This document shows positions 43,877 to 53,255 of a stretch of DNA of 64,000 nt, piece after piece; position 1 is the stretch's first letter; every line of letters begins with the position of its first letter. Source of the stretch: JAHRVQ01 sp051278195 (lineage in GTDB: Bacteria > Pseudomonadota > Gammaproteobacteria > Pseudomonadales > Azotimanducaceae). Location: NCBI GenBank assembly GCA_051278195.1, contig JBNMQM010000001.1, positions 62,001 through 126,000 on the forward strand. The letters run 5' to 3'. The notes under the pieces were generated by a model that was not told the origin of the DNA, did no database searches, and saw only the letters and a program-made list of their open reading frames with translations. The position numbers and the translations under genes were made by a program.

Positions 43877-45274
43877 ATGACAGAAAAACTTGATGCATTT
43901 CGGTTAGGCGATGTCCGTGGTATCTACCCGCAGGATATTGACGTGGATTTTGCCATTCAGTTCGCCCACGCTTTTGCGCATCACTTTGCCCTAAAGGGCC
44001 ATGTTGCGATTGGGCGTGATATGCGCGCTTCAAGTGTTTTACTTCAGGATGGTCTTAATCAAGGCTTTACTGCGTCAGGCGTAAATGTCGTGAACCTCGG
44101 TCTCTGCACAACGGAATTGGGCTACTTTTCGAGCGCGATGCCTGATATTGAAGCGGCCATCATTGTCACGGCGAGTCACAATCCAGCGCGCTATAACGGC
44201 TTCAAGTGTGTCTTGCATGGTGGTGTCGGAATCCACTTTGAAAATGGTTTACGGCAAGTGATGGAGCTGATGTTGGCGGGCTATTCCAACCTTTCAAGCC
44301 AAAAGGGGCATGTGTCTAGCCGTGACTACCATGCTCGGTACATTGAATTTCTTAAAGGTCGATTTAGCATTGATGGTCCTAGCGCGGGCGTTATTGCTCT
44401 CAATGGTTTGAATGGCACCGCGTCAACGCTCGCCGCGGATATCGCCTATGAATTTGAATTGCCGGTGACCTGGTTTCGAAAGGAGCCGGGTCCTTTTCCG
44501 GAGGGTGGCGCTGATCCAGTAAATCCTGAATTACGGTTACAAATGTATGGCTTTATGCAGTCCGATCAATTCAGTCTTGGGGTTGCATGGGATGGCGATT
44601 GTGACCGTTGCGTGTTTTTCGACGGTGAAGGTCGCTATGTACCCTCTTACTATATGGTCGGGTTTCTAGCGGACCACATACTTCAGCAGTCGGGACCGGG
44701 TGCAATTGTTTATGACACCAAGGTTTGCTGGAACCTGATGGAGGTCATTCGACGTCACGGTGCAACGGGTATTCCGTCCAAGACGGGACATTCCTTTATG
44801 AAACAAAATATGAAGCGACATAGGGCCCTTTATGGGGGCGAACTCTCGTCGCACCACTATTTCGGCGACTTCTTTCACTGCGATTCTGGTATGTATGCCT
44901 GGTTGAAAGCGGTCGAGTTCATCACACAATTAGAAATGCCGTTGGAGGAGTTGGTGGCGGAACGCCGGCATCTATTCAAATGCACGCAAGAAATCAGCAT
45001 TGCGCTCAATGACACGGCGATAGCCTCTGCCACTCTGCTGAAAAAGTATGGTGGTGATGCTAGGATTGTAGACCAGACGGACGGTCTCGCTTTCGATATG
45101 GGCAGCTGGCGGTTCTCGATTCGGGATTCCAAAACGGAGCCCGTTGTGAGGGTAAATTTTGAGACCACAGACCCCGGTGCGAAATTGATCGAGTATGGTG
45201 GAAAAGTCCTTCAAGCGCTCGAGCCTTTTCGCGCTGATGAGGCCGACTGGTGGGCCGGACTGGTTGTTGAGTAG
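43877..45274 (+). CDS. phosphomannomutase / phosphoglucomutase
   Basis: An alpha-D-phosphohexomutase of 465 residues. The active-site serine lies in IVTASHNPARYNG, the metal loop is DGDCDR, and the sugar-binding loop is GGELSSHHYF, all in the right order; RDSKTEPVVRVN closes the phosphate-binding domain. It interconverts hexose 1- and 6-phosphates for envelope sugars. Starting earlier (43799) would add unrelated residues; ATG 43877 begins just before FRLGDVRGIYP, the usual N-terminus. No other sugar genes are next to it. Confidence 0.92.
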   Translation: MTEKLDAFRLGDVRGIYPQDIDVDFAIQFAHAFAHHFALKGHVAIGRDMRASSVLLQDGLNQGFTASGVNVVNLGLCTTELGYFSSAMPDIEAAIIVTASHNPARYNGFKCVLHGGVGIHFENGLRQVMELMLAGYSNLSSQKGHVSSRDYHARYIEFLKGRFSIDGPSAGVIALNGLNGTASTLAADIAYEFELPVTWFRKEPGPFPEGGADPVNPELRLQMYGFMQSDQFSLGVAWDGDCDRCVFFDGEGRYVPSYYMVGFLADHILQQSGPGAIVYDTKVCWNLMEVIRRHGATGIPSKTGHSFMKQNMKRHRALYGGELSSHHYFGDFFHCDSGMYAWLKAVEFITQLEMPLEELVAERRHLFKCTQEISIALNDTAIASATLLKKYGGDARIVDQTDGLAFDMGSWRFSIRDSKTEPVVRVNFETTDPGAKLIEYGGKVLQALEPFRADEADWWAGLVVE

Positions 45275-45408
45275 CTAGCCACCCAGAGAATCAGCGAGAC
45301 ATTTTGAAATAAATGTTCCAATGACACCAATGTTCGAGAATTTGGGTCTATATTTTAGAGAGGACCAGCTTGCGATCGAAGTAGTACAATTCAGTAGTAC
45401 TACTCACG

Positions 45409-45446
45409 AGTACGGCTCGATAGTGCGGCTCAATAGTACAAGCCGG
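45409..45446 (+). repeat. 13-bp imperfect tandem repeat
   Basis: Three related units (agtacggctcgat, agtgcggctcaat, agtacaagccgg) stand in the gap before the 103-residue gene at 45479. Together with the gtagtac copies just before them they make a small repeat-rich leader of unknown role. Confidence 0.5.
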
Positions 45447-45478
45447 CAGTAATAAGCAGTCAGCATAGGACACGAACA

Positions 45479-45790
45479 ATGGATAGGCAGTCTCTGCTTG
45501 ATCAAAATGAGGCCTACAATGGCAGCATGGGCGTGTCGATCAAGAACAAAAGCTTTGGTTTTGTTCCAGCGTTCCGTGATGAGAGCACCGGTCGCGTCGA
45601 ACTAGCGCGATTCCGTAGTGGCGAGCTTGCGCCCATGCATCTAATCGCTGGACTGCCGTCAGATTGGGCGCTAAGTTTCGATGAAGACGGTGATGTCTCT
45701 GCTGTCAAAGCCACTGTCATCGCCGGTTTTGTTCGTGAAGAAAAGTTCTTTACGAGGGCAGAGGCTTGCGCTGCAAGTAGCGATTCATAG
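45479..45790 (+). CDS. conserved hypothetical protein, 103 residues
   Basis: The product has no signal peptide and no cysteine-rich core. It carries the segment GFVPAFRDESTGRVELARF and ends with AGFVREEKFFTRAEACAAS. I have the impression of a small family of proteobacterial proteins with FRD..TGRV, but I cannot name a function. It lies 112 bases before an HlyD-type adaptor and C39 exporter, so it could belong to that system; it shows no double-glycine leader and is unlikely to be the exported peptide. Confidence 0.6.
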   Translation: MDRQSLLDQNEAYNGSMGVSIKNKSFGFVPAFRDESTGRVELARFRSGELAPMHLIAGLPSDWALSFDEDGDVSAVKATVIAGFVREEKFFTRAEACAASSDS

Positions 45791-45902
45791 CCGATTTCCT
45801 GCGCATCGGCCCTCCTTTCCGTACACGATAACGGATGATTTACGACTGTCTCTGGTCGGGCTTGTCGCTTAACTTTGTGGCTCATGTTTGTCGTGTATCG
45901 CC

Positions 45903-47279
45903 ATGGCTTCTTATCAGGAACAGTGTCAAAAAGCGTACCAGCAAGATCTGCAGGTAGAATCTCAGCAACTTAGGTCTGAGCAATCTAAGTCGCAATCAGC
46001 TGGGTTGCAGACAACAGTACCTGTGCAAACCGTCAATCAAAAGAGTCTATTCCGAGCCGAATTAGCGGTTCAACAACCACGCTTGCTCGGCACGATTTGT
46101 CTGGTGCAGCCGCTGTCCATTTATCTATGGTTTTCGATTCTGTTTATCATGACCGGGCTATTGGTCTGCTTCTTACTATTCGCAGAACACCATCGCAAGG
46201 AAAATGTTCGTGGCTATCTGGTACCGGACAAGGGTCTGCTCCGGGTGCACAGTCATCGTTCGGGCGTTATCGCGAAGATTCATGTACGAGATGGCGAGAA
46301 GGTTGACGCTGGGGACATCTTGGTCTCCATGTCGAGTCAACGTAGCACGATGGGTGGAGCCGACTTGGGTGATCTCCTTTCAAGCCGATTGCAGCAACGT
46401 ATGTCGCTTAACGACGAGGCAATTTCCAACAACAAGCGATTACTGAAGGAACAGTTGGTCAGCAACGAGATGCTGGTTCTTGCGCTGCAAGACAAGATCC
46501 ATAACCTAGCTCAACAAAGTCAATTGGTCGCGCAGCGCCTCATTTTGCAGAACAAGCGTGTACAAGCACAACGCCTCCTTCATGTGTCTGGCCACCTTCC
46601 CCGCGCCTTGTTAGATCAAGGTGAAGAGGTGCTATTACTTGAACAACTTAGCGCGAGCCGACTTAAACATCAGATTCTGTCATTACAGCTAGAACGCAGT
46701 CTGGCTAAGCAGCAAGCACAACAGATACCACTGCAACATGGTATGACTGAGACGCGGCTGCAACAAACTCGAGCAGAGTTAGATCAGCAACTTGGTGAAG
46801 TTCGATCTTCATTTCGATCCGTGATTCGAGCCTCCGAGCCAGGCACTGTTACGACACTGCAGGTAGTTGAAGGCCAAGAGGTTGGTCCAGCGGCGTCACT
46901 GATGGCCCTTATTCCGGAAGACTCCAGGCTCATCGCTGAACTCTTACTGCCAACTCGATCCATTGGCCTGGTTAAGGCAGGCGATGAGGCGCGACTACGT
47001 TTTGATGCTTTTCCCTATCAACAGTTCGGTCTCGTGGCGGCTGAGATTATTCAGATTGATCGCGCATTGCTGGTGCCCGACAACACCTCGTCGATACGAT
47101 TGAGAGAACCTGTCTATCGGGTCAAAGCTGCACTTATGCAGCAAGAGATTGGCAGAAGCCATGACCACTATCCACTCAGATCAGGTATGCAGGTCGAAGC
47201 AGATATTCTGCTAGAGAAGCGCCGACTGATGGACTGGGTACTTAAACCGTTCGTTGGACTAAGAGGAAAAATTGGATGA
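45903..47279 (+). CDS. HlyD-family membrane-fusion protein
   Basis: The periplasmic adaptor of an ABC export system, 458 residues. A single membrane helix (WFSILFIMTGLLVCFLLF, about 75-95) is followed by the lipoyl half GVIAKIHVRDGEKVDAGDIL, a long coiled coil (LQDKIHNLAQQSQLVAQ and onward), the second lipoyl half SEPGTVTTLQVVEGQEVGPA and the beta-barrel (ELLLPTRSIGLVKAGDEARL). It resembles CvaA-type adaptors for bacteriocins. ATG 45903 is chosen; TTG 45888 is also in frame. It overlaps the ABC gene by four bases (ATGA). Confidence 0.9.
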   Translation: MASYQEQCQKAYQQDLQVESQQLRSEQSKSQSAGLQTTVPVQTVNQKSLFRAELAVQQPRLLGTICLVQPLSIYLWFSILFIMTGLLVCFLLFAEHHRKENVRGYLVPDKGLLRVHSHRSGVIAKIHVRDGEKVDAGDILVSMSSQRSTMGGADLGDLLSSRLQQRMSLNDEAISNNKRLLKEQLVSNEMLVLALQDKIHNLAQQSQLVAQRLILQNKRVQAQRLLHVSGHLPRALLDQGEEVLLLEQLSASRLKHQILSLQLERSLAKQQAQQIPLQHGMTETRLQQTRAELDQQLGEVRSSFRSVIRASEPGTVTTLQVVEGQEVGPAASLMALIPEDSRLIAELLLPTRSIGLVKAGDEARLRFDAFPYQQFGLVAAEIIQIDRALLVPDNTSSIRLREPVYRVKAALMQQEIGRSHDHYPLRSGMQVEADILLEKRRLMDWVLKPFVGLRGKIG

Positions 47280-49408
47280 GTCACCTGGACTTTGCCCTCA
47301 CATCTAGTGTGCCCGTAATCGTCCAGTCGGAGGTGGCTGAGTGTGGTCTTGCGTGTATTGCAATGGTGTCATCCTATCTGGGACACCCTATGGATATTAG
47401 CGCCCTTAGGAAAAAATTCTCAACCAGTTTGAAAGGTATTACGCTCAAAAATCTGATGCACATTGCTGAAGAGAGCGGCTTAAGCAGCCGAGCGGTTCGT
47501 TGCGATCTCGACGAGTTAGTGAGTCTCAATCTCCCGGCCATCCTGCACTGGGACTTGAATCATTTTGTCGTGCTAACGAAAGTGACTGGGTCTGGATATT
47601 GGATTCATGATCCAACGGTTGGTAAACGAAAACTGACTACCAAAGAATGCTCTCAACGTTTTACTGGTGTCGCACTAGAGTTACGTGCTGGTGCAAAATT
47701 TACACAGGAAGACGAAACAATAAAGATGTCGGTTTGGCAGTTATGGAGTAAGACGACTTATCTCTATCGCGCCCTTGGCGTATTGTTTGCCATATCTGTT
47801 GTCATTCAGCTTCTAGGCATTGCTGCACCCTACTATATGCAATGGGTAGTAGATCATGTGCTGGTTACAGCCGACCGTGATTTGCTTGTGGTATTGGCCA
47901 TGGGTTTTGGCCTGCTGATGTTGGCCAGTGCCTTGATAGCCAGCTTGCGCAGCTGGCTCGTTTTAAGGCTGTCCTCAACGTTAAGTCTACAAATGGGTGT
48001 CAACTTGTTGCGGCATCTACTGCGCCTGCCGCTCGAGTTTTTTGAGAAGCGGCATATTGGTGATGTGGTCTCTAGATTTTCGTCTTTAGGTCAGGTGCGT
48101 GAGCGAATCACCACCGGCATAGTAGAAACAATTGTCGATGGTGTCATGTCTCTGATGGTGTTGGTTGTCATGATGTTCTATAGCGTACCGTTAACGTTAG
48201 TCGTGATTGGTGCGGTGCTGCTCTATACCTTGGTTAGAATTATTTCTTACGGGCCATTGTATCGCGCTAGCGAAATTGCTATTCGAATCAGTGCCAGTGA
48301 GCAGTCGAGCTTCCTTGAGACGATCCGCGGTATTCAGACCATCAAATTATTCGCTGCGGAAGGCCATCGATTATCCCTCTGGCAAAATCAGTTTACCGAC
48401 GTGATTAATTGTGAGATCAAGCTCGGAAAACTCAGTATTGGTTTTTCACTAGTCAGCGGAATGATCTTTGGCGTTGAGAATATTTTGATTGTTTACCTGG
48501 CTGCGCTCGCGGTTCTCGCTGATGAACTCAGCATTGGTATGGTGTTAGCGTTTCTGGCATACAAGGGTCAGCTATCAGGACGTTTAAGTAATCTGGTCGA
48601 ACAATGGATTGCCTTTAGAATGTTGCGACTACATCTGAATCGTCTCGCTGACATTGCGTTGGCCGAGCCCGAGTCTTCGCATGCCGGTTCGCCTTCATTG
48701 CCAACGGATAGTGGTACGGGTAGTCGTCTGGAAGTTCAGCATTTGTCGTATCGGTATGGTGACCACGAACCTCTGGTGCTTGATGATTTTAATTTCGATG
48801 TATCCGATGGTGAGGTAATCGCGATTGTTGGTCCTTCTGGTGGTGGCAAGACAACGCTCATCAAATTGTTGTGTGGCCTGCTAATGCCAGATTCGGGCCG
48901 TATCCTATTTGATGGTGTCGACATTCGACAATTGGGTCTCCACCAATATCGGCGCCAGTTGGGTGTCGTGATGCAAAACGATACCCTGCTGACAGGAACC
49001 GTTTTGGAAAACATCAGCTTCTTTGATCTCGAGCCTAACTTACTCAGAGTTCGACAGTGCGCTCGTCTAGCGTCGATTGATGATGAGATCTCAGCATCGC
49101 CGATGGGGTACTACTCGCTCGTGGGCGACATGGGAAATCAGTTTTCAGGTGGCCAGATACAGCGCTTGTTACTCGCTCGCGCACTGTATCAGCAGCCACG
49201 AGTGTTGCTCCTCGACGAGGCAACCAGCCATTTAGATGTCGCTAATGAATGCCATATTGCACAGCAAATAAGAGCGCTTACCATGACCCGTATAATCGTC
49301 GCGCATCGTCCAGAAACCATTCGAGAAGCAGACAGGGTCTTGCTCGTAGAGCGGGGCAAGCTGTCACAGGTTAATGCATCTATGTTGCAGGGTGACGTCT
49401 TTGCTTAG
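47276..49408 (+). CDS. C39-peptidase ABC exporter
   Basis: A 710-residue bacteriocin-type ABC transporter that cuts double-glycine leaders and exports the cargo. The C39 domain has Q17, Cys23 in ECGLAC, His96 in LNHFVVL and Asp112 in IHDP, so the protease is intact. Six membrane helices occupy about 160-440. The ATPase has Walker A GPSGGGKTT near 520, signature FSGGQIQRL near 623 and Walker B LLLDEATSHLD. It is coupled to the HlyD gene. No double-glycine peptide or TolC gene was found within the window. Confidence 0.93.
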   Translation: MSHLDFALTSSVPVIVQSEVAECGLACIAMVSSYLGHPMDISALRKKFSTSLKGITLKNLMHIAEESGLSSRAVRCDLDELVSLNLPAILHWDLNHFVVLTKVTGSGYWIHDPTVGKRKLTTKECSQRFTGVALELRAGAKFTQEDETIKMSVWQLWSKTTYLYRALGVLFAISVVIQLLGIAAPYYMQWVVDHVLVTADRDLLVVLAMGFGLLMLASALIASLRSWLVLRLSSTLSLQMGVNLLRHLLRLPLEFFEKRHIGDVVSRFSSLGQVRERITTGIVETIVDGVMSLMVLVVMMFYSVPLTLVVIGAVLLYTLVRIISYGPLYRASEIAIRISASEQSSFLETIRGIQTIKLFAAEGHRLSLWQNQFTDVINCEIKLGKLSIGFSLVSGMIFGVENILIVYLAALAVLADELSIGMVLAFLAYKGQLSGRLSNLVEQWIAFRMLRLHLNRLADIALAEPESSHAGSPSLPTDSGTGSRLEVQHLSYRYGDHEPLVLDDFNFDVSDGEVIAIVGPSGGGKTTLIKLLCGLLMPDSGRILFDGVDIRQLGLHQYRRQLGVVMQNDTLLTGTVLENISFFDLEPNLLRVRQCARLASIDDEISASPMGYYSLVGDMGNQFSGGQIQRLLLARALYQQPRVLLLDEATSHLDVANECHIAQQIRALTMTRIIVAHRPETIREADRVLLVERGKLSQVNASMLQGDVFA

Positions 49409-49498
49409 TTGTTAAAGGTTTAGTTGTTAAAGGTTCGGTTATTAGACGTTCAACTATTAGACGTTCAACTATTAGACGTTCAACTATTAGACGTTCAA
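49409..49498. repeat. 15-bp tandem repeat between convergent genes
   Basis: Six units of 15 bases begin at the base after the ABC stop: two of ttgttaaaggtttag type, one transitional and three exact copies of ctattagacgttcaa. The last unit contains the stop codon of the minus-strand hydroxylase. The first and later units share the same phase, so they look like one array that has diverged. Confidence 0.9.
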
Positions 49499-51232
49499 TG
49501 ATTTGAGGCCGCGGGTAATGAGATCGGTTAGTGCCGGCCGGCTTGTTTTGAGCGCAGATAAGTGAGCGGTGAGTTCCATTTTAATCGTCGAGTCGGTCGG
49601 TACGCGGGATAATAGGTTGATGAGAAGCAACCAGCTCTCAGGAAAGTCGCGCATTACGGTTGAAGCAACAATTTCAGCTGCCCTATTGCTGGACTCACTC
49701 CCGGCTCCAGCGTCTGCAAAAGGAAGGTCGTGAACCTGTTGGTAAAGGTTAGCTTCCGTAAGGTCTTGTTTGTAGGGCAATGTTTTACGCCTTGAAGCAG
49801 CAGGGTATACGTCGAATTTGGTGGGGTCGGCACTGCCCGCAAATACCGATCGAACGGATTCGCCGACGACCATGTCGTAGGTCCCCCAAGCAGGGTCGAA
49901 GAGAGTATTACCGGCTGGGTCGAGCACGATGCAGTCTTCAAACGTCATCAACAACATCAACGTTTGATTTTTGTACATGGACTTCAGGCGGCCTGTCACG
50001 GTAATACCAGAGAGAAAATCGAGCGTGGTTATTTCACCTCGTCGAATGTTCATTTCCTGAAGCTCGTATTCACTTGCCGCTTCAAGCGGCTTCATCAGGT
50101 TACAGATACGGCCAACTGGAGAGCCGAAGCCTTCCGCATGGTACGCAATGCCGTGGCCCGCAAGCTCGGTTCCTGCCAGTGTTATTTGGCTGGGTCCCTC
50201 GGTGCCGATATAGATGACTTCATCTATGACGTTTTTAAGCAACTTGGTGAATAAGCCGGAGACTGTAATGCCTGAACTCAGCTCACAGGAGGTCACAACT
50301 TTCGCTTCAATTGCTGTTTCGACGCTTCGTGCGCCACCTGTTTGATAGCACATGGTCCGAGCGTACTCATCAAGTATTTGCGTGAGATGACGACAACTTT
50401 TTGTGATGAAAAGTTGCGGTTGCAAGGTGGTAATATCATACGCTGTGTTGATGGCATCAACCGTTAAAGGTCGTTTTTTAACCTTGTTGTCATCCATACA
50501 AATCAGCGATTCTTCAAGTGAGGAAAGTAAGCCTGCGCCAAAAATTGAATAGTGGCTGGTGTCCCCGACCAAACCATACTCGACGGTCCACCAGTGCAAA
50601 CGCGTTAGAAGCGCCAGTTCCGAAGGTTCCCCAGGGTTGCTAACGAGGTTTTCAAGTTTGCCTTGTACGGCGGAAATTTCCGACTCCGTGGCATCATCGG
50701 ATGCTTTAACTATCGAGAGTTCTCTGACAGCTTCATAAAGGTCTAGATCATATTGGCTGTAGATCGCTTTCATACCAACCTCGCCGAATCTTTGTAGATA
50801 ATCGGAGTATTCGACATCGGCAATGATCGGTGCGTGGCCGGCAGCTTCGTGAATAATGTCCGGCGCTGGCGTGTACTCGATGTGATGGATGCTGCGCATA
50901 TCGAGTGCAATGGCGAGAACTCGAAGTGACTGTAATTCCATGAACGCCTGGGGCGGGATAAAGCCATCGACCGCAACGGCGCACCATCCCAGCTTTGCCA
51001 ACCGCGCGTTCATATCGTCGATGCAGGGAATGGCCCCAAGTGAAACACCTGTCTTCTCAAGGCCTTCAAAGTAAGCTGGATGGGCGCTGTGTTTAAGTTG
51101 TCCTACGAGTTGCTGCATCACGAACCTCCAGACCGCATGGTCTTTCGCGCTGTAGCGAGATTCGTAGTTCTGGTCTGCGACAAACTGGCGTAGATGCGAA
51201 GGCAGTTGGCGCCTGATTTCTGCTTGATTCAT
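49487..51232 (-). CDS. long-form aromatic amino-acid hydroxylase
   Basis: A pterin- and iron-dependent hydroxylase, 581 residues, likely converting phenylalanine to tyrosine. The iron ligands are visible: H128 and H133 in PAPDIIHEAAGHAP and E218 in HWWTVEYGLVGD. The first 280 residues match the catalytic domain of bacterial PhhA (about 260-300 residues). The remaining 300, with GRICNLMKPLEAASEYELQ and WGTYDMVVGESVRS, form an extra domain of unknown role, present in some bacterial long forms. It has no N-terminal ACT domain. Its pterin dehydratase is at 4619 and HmgA at 37160. Its stop lies within the tandem repeat. Confidence 0.88.
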   Translation of the reverse strand: MNQAEIRRQLPSHLRQFVADQNYESRYSAKDHAVWRFVMQQLVGQLKHSAHPAYFEGLEKTGVSLGAIPCIDDMNARLAKLGWCAVAVDGFIPPQAFMELQSLRVLAIALDMRSIHHIEYTPAPDIIHEAAGHAPIIADVEYSDYLQRFGEVGMKAIYSQYDLDLYEAVRELSIVKASDDATESEISAVQGKLENLVSNPGEPSELALLTRLHWWTVEYGLVGDTSHYSIFGAGLLSSLEESLICMDDNKVKKRPLTVDAINTAYDITTLQPQLFITKSCRHLTQILDEYARTMCYQTGGARSVETAIEAKVVTSCELSSGITVSGLFTKLLKNVIDEVIYIGTEGPSQITLAGTELAGHGIAYHAEGFGSPVGRICNLMKPLEAASEYELQEMNIRRGEITTLDFLSGITVTGRLKSMYKNQTLMLLMTFEDCIVLDPAGNTLFDPAWGTYDMVVGESVRSVFAGSADPTKFDVYPAASRRKTLPYKQDLTEANLYQQVHDLPFADAGAGSESSNRAAEIVASTVMRDFPESWLLLINLLSRVPTDSTIKMELTAHLSALKTSRPALTDLITRGLKSLNV

Positions 51233-51348
51233 GATGGTCCGAGACTTTTCTCGAGTAACAGGAGTCTAAGCCCAGTCGGACGAGAAGTGAAACGGCTTTT
51301 CGGATGGTCTTTTCGGATGTTCCGCAGGTGTGGTTGGTTAATAGCGCT

Positions 51349-52389
51349 TTATAAAAACAAGACGCACGTCGGTGAAGGAATAGCGATACGCTTACCGCTG
51401 TCATTCAAAAGACCAGTGTATTTGTCACGGCTAAAGCTACTGATTTGATTCGATAGCATGTTGGCGACATAGAGTTCTTCGCCATTTGGTGACAGCGCAA
51501 AATGGCGCGGATGTGCTCCGCCAGACGAAATATTTTGTTCTTGCTTGATGCCATTTTTGAGGCTAAACACCGAAATGGAATCATGGCCACGGTTCGACGC
51601 ATATAAGAATTTACCGTCTGGGGAAATCTCAATGTGGGCTGCGATGCTGTCGGTCACGCATCCAGGCGGTAAGGTAGAACATGACTGTTCTACTATCAGA
51701 TCGCTGCTGCGATGTTTGGTCACTGAATTATTGAGCTCGTTTAACAAATAGATGTAATCTCCGCACAGTGTCATCAAGCGCGGTCCCGCCCCTGGTGTTG
51801 TGGCCAGAGTTTGGCGCTCGTCAGAGCTGATTTGTCCCTGTGGGGAAATCTGATACTTGACCAGTTGGTCTGATCCCAGATCAGCGACCAGCAATGCTTG
51901 TTCATGGGCGATGAGATGGGAGGAATGAATATGAGCAGAGCGTTGCCTGTCCGGGAAAACCCCAGAACCAGTGTGTTGCGTCATACTCACGAAATTTTCT
52001 AAGTGGCCGTCTTCATCAAGAGGGAAAGTGGTAAACGTGCCGCCAGAGTAATTGCTGACGACGAGGAATGAGGCATCGTCGGCCACAGTAATATGACACG
52101 GGTCAGCACCCATACTAGGTTGCCGATTCATCTCGGTGAGTTGGCCGTTGGCCTGAATAAAAAGTGCGCTGACCACGCCGGTGTTAGTGGCCTTGTAGTT
52201 GTCCACTTCACTGACAGCATAAATGACATCTCCTCGTGGATGAGCAACGAGGTAGGAAGGGTTATCGCAACGGGCGACCAATTCTGGTTCGCTGCTGCCC
52301 GCGACTCTATAAATTCCGTCTGAATGAGTTTCTTTGGTATAGGTACCAACCAGCAGGGATATCTCTTTATTCATCACAGATTCGTCCAT
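51349..52389 (-). CDS. beta-propeller lactonase (6-phosphogluconolactonase-like)
   Basis: A 346-residue seven-bladed propeller of the Pgl lactonase family. Landmarks are LLVGTYTKETHSDGIY at the start, SYLVAHPRGDVIYAVSE, GADPCHITVADDASFLVVSNY and GGAHPRHFALSPNGEELYVAN, the last with the family's histidine-containing blade. The correct start is ATG 52389 (or 52374); the frame extends far upstream into the neighbouring gene. It is the last gene of a tight four-gene unit and begins 7 bases after the PhyH stop. It probably opens a sugar lactone produced by the Gfo/Idh enzyme of the unit. Confidence 0.87.
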   Translation of the reverse strand: MDESVMNKEISLLVGTYTKETHSDGIYRVAGSSEPELVARCDNPSYLVAHPRGDVIYAVSEVDNYKATNTGVVSALFIQANGQLTEMNRQPSMGADPCHITVADDASFLVVSNYSGGTFTTFPLDEDGHLENFVSMTQHTGSGVFPDRQRSAHIHSSHLIAHEQALLVADLGSDQLVKYQISPQGQISSDERQTLATTPGAGPRLMTLCGDYIYLLNELNNSVTKHRSSDLIVEQSCSTLPPGCVTDSIAAHIEISPDGKFLYASNRGHDSISVFSLKNGIKQEQNISSGGAHPRHFALSPNGEELYVANMLSNQISSFSRDKYTGLLNDSGKRIAIPSPTCVLFL

Positions 52390-52396
52390 CTTAGTC

Positions 52397-53251
52397 CTAG
52401 CTGTCGTAAAACATGGGTGAATGTAAGCCGATGATGGTTTTTTCTTCAGGACTGCTTGCCCGCTGGATTGCGGCCTCAGACAGCTGATTAGATTGTTTTG
52501 TTGTTTGTAATCGTTGCGCGATATCCCGTCGGCCATAATGGGCCTGAAGAAAAAACCGGCCATGATCACCCGGTTGGGTTGGCAGGCGTCTGTGCCAGAT
52601 GTCTGAAACGAACATTGCGATATCGCCAGCCTTGGCCAACAAGGGCTCGGTACCGATGCCTTGGTACTCAAGGTCATCATCTAAAAGGCGTCCAAGTGGC
52701 GGAAACTGACCGGAGAGATGGCTGCCCGGAATCACGCCGGTGGGCCCGTCTTCCAACGCGCAGTCTTTAAGATAGATGTGTGCGCCAACCGCAAAAACAG
52801 GGTGCGGAATATCATGCGGCCACTCTATTCCCTCTGGTAACGGTACATGGGGCCCGGCGTCGATGTGCCAGGCTTGGCCTGCATGCTGATCGTCTCGTGT
52901 TGGTGGATTACGCCAGGCCGTGTTGGCGATCAGATGAAAATCGTGACCCAGTAGAGGGGCGAGGACAGACCGAGTACGGGCATGATTTATCACTGTCTGG
53001 CAGTTCGCACTGCGGTTCAGCATTTCGTATCGAAAACACTCGTCCTCTGCGCCGGAGCGTTGATCACCTGCGCGTTGGTCGCAAGGCAGCTCGTCGAAGG
53101 CAATCTCGATTTCTGTGCTCAGCGCAGAAAGTTCTACTTTGGACAAAGCATTTCTTATCACACAAAAGCCTTGCTGCTCTAGCTGGCGACTTTCTTCTGG
53201 TGCGTTTTCATCTTCGCGAAATTGTAAGTAACCTTTCACTCTTCTAAGCAC
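52397..53251 (-). CDS. phytanoyl-CoA dioxygenase family protein (second)
   Basis: A 284-residue Fe(II)/2-oxoglutarate oxygenase. AWHIDAGPHVP supplies the HxD iron pair, PTGVIPGSHLSGQFPP is the family loop, and IWHRRLPTQPGDHGRFFLQ gives the distal histidine and the arginine that binds 2-oxoglutarate. The start is GTG 53251, four bases after the Gfo/Idh stop. It is only distantly similar to the PhyH at 32772. In this unit it may hydroxylate a sugar-, polyol- or lipid-like substrate. Confidence 0.87.
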   Translation of the reverse strand: MLRRVKGYLQFREDENAPEESRQLEQQGFCVIRNALSKVELSALSTEIEIAFDELPCDQRAGDQRSGAEDECFRYEMLNRSANCQTVINHARTRSVLAPLLGHDFHLIANTAWRNPPTRDDQHAGQAWHIDAGPHVPLPEGIEWPHDIPHPVFAVGAHIYLKDCALEDGPTGVIPGSHLSGQFPPLGRLLDDDLEYQGIGTEPLLAKAGDIAMFVSDIWHRRLPTQPGDHGRFFLQAHYGRRDIAQRLQTTKQSNQLSEAAIQRASSPEEKTIIGLHSPMFYDS

Positions 53252-53255
53252 AGGA

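Noticed and set aside
45321..45452. A 43-codon frame starting MTPMFENLGL before the 103-residue gene, considered as exporter cargo
   Set aside because: No ribosome site, no double-glycine leader and it runs through the 13-bp repeats; probably chance.
49409..49498. CRISPR-like array
   Set aside because: Units are contiguous without spacers and no cas genes are near; it is a simple tandem repeat.
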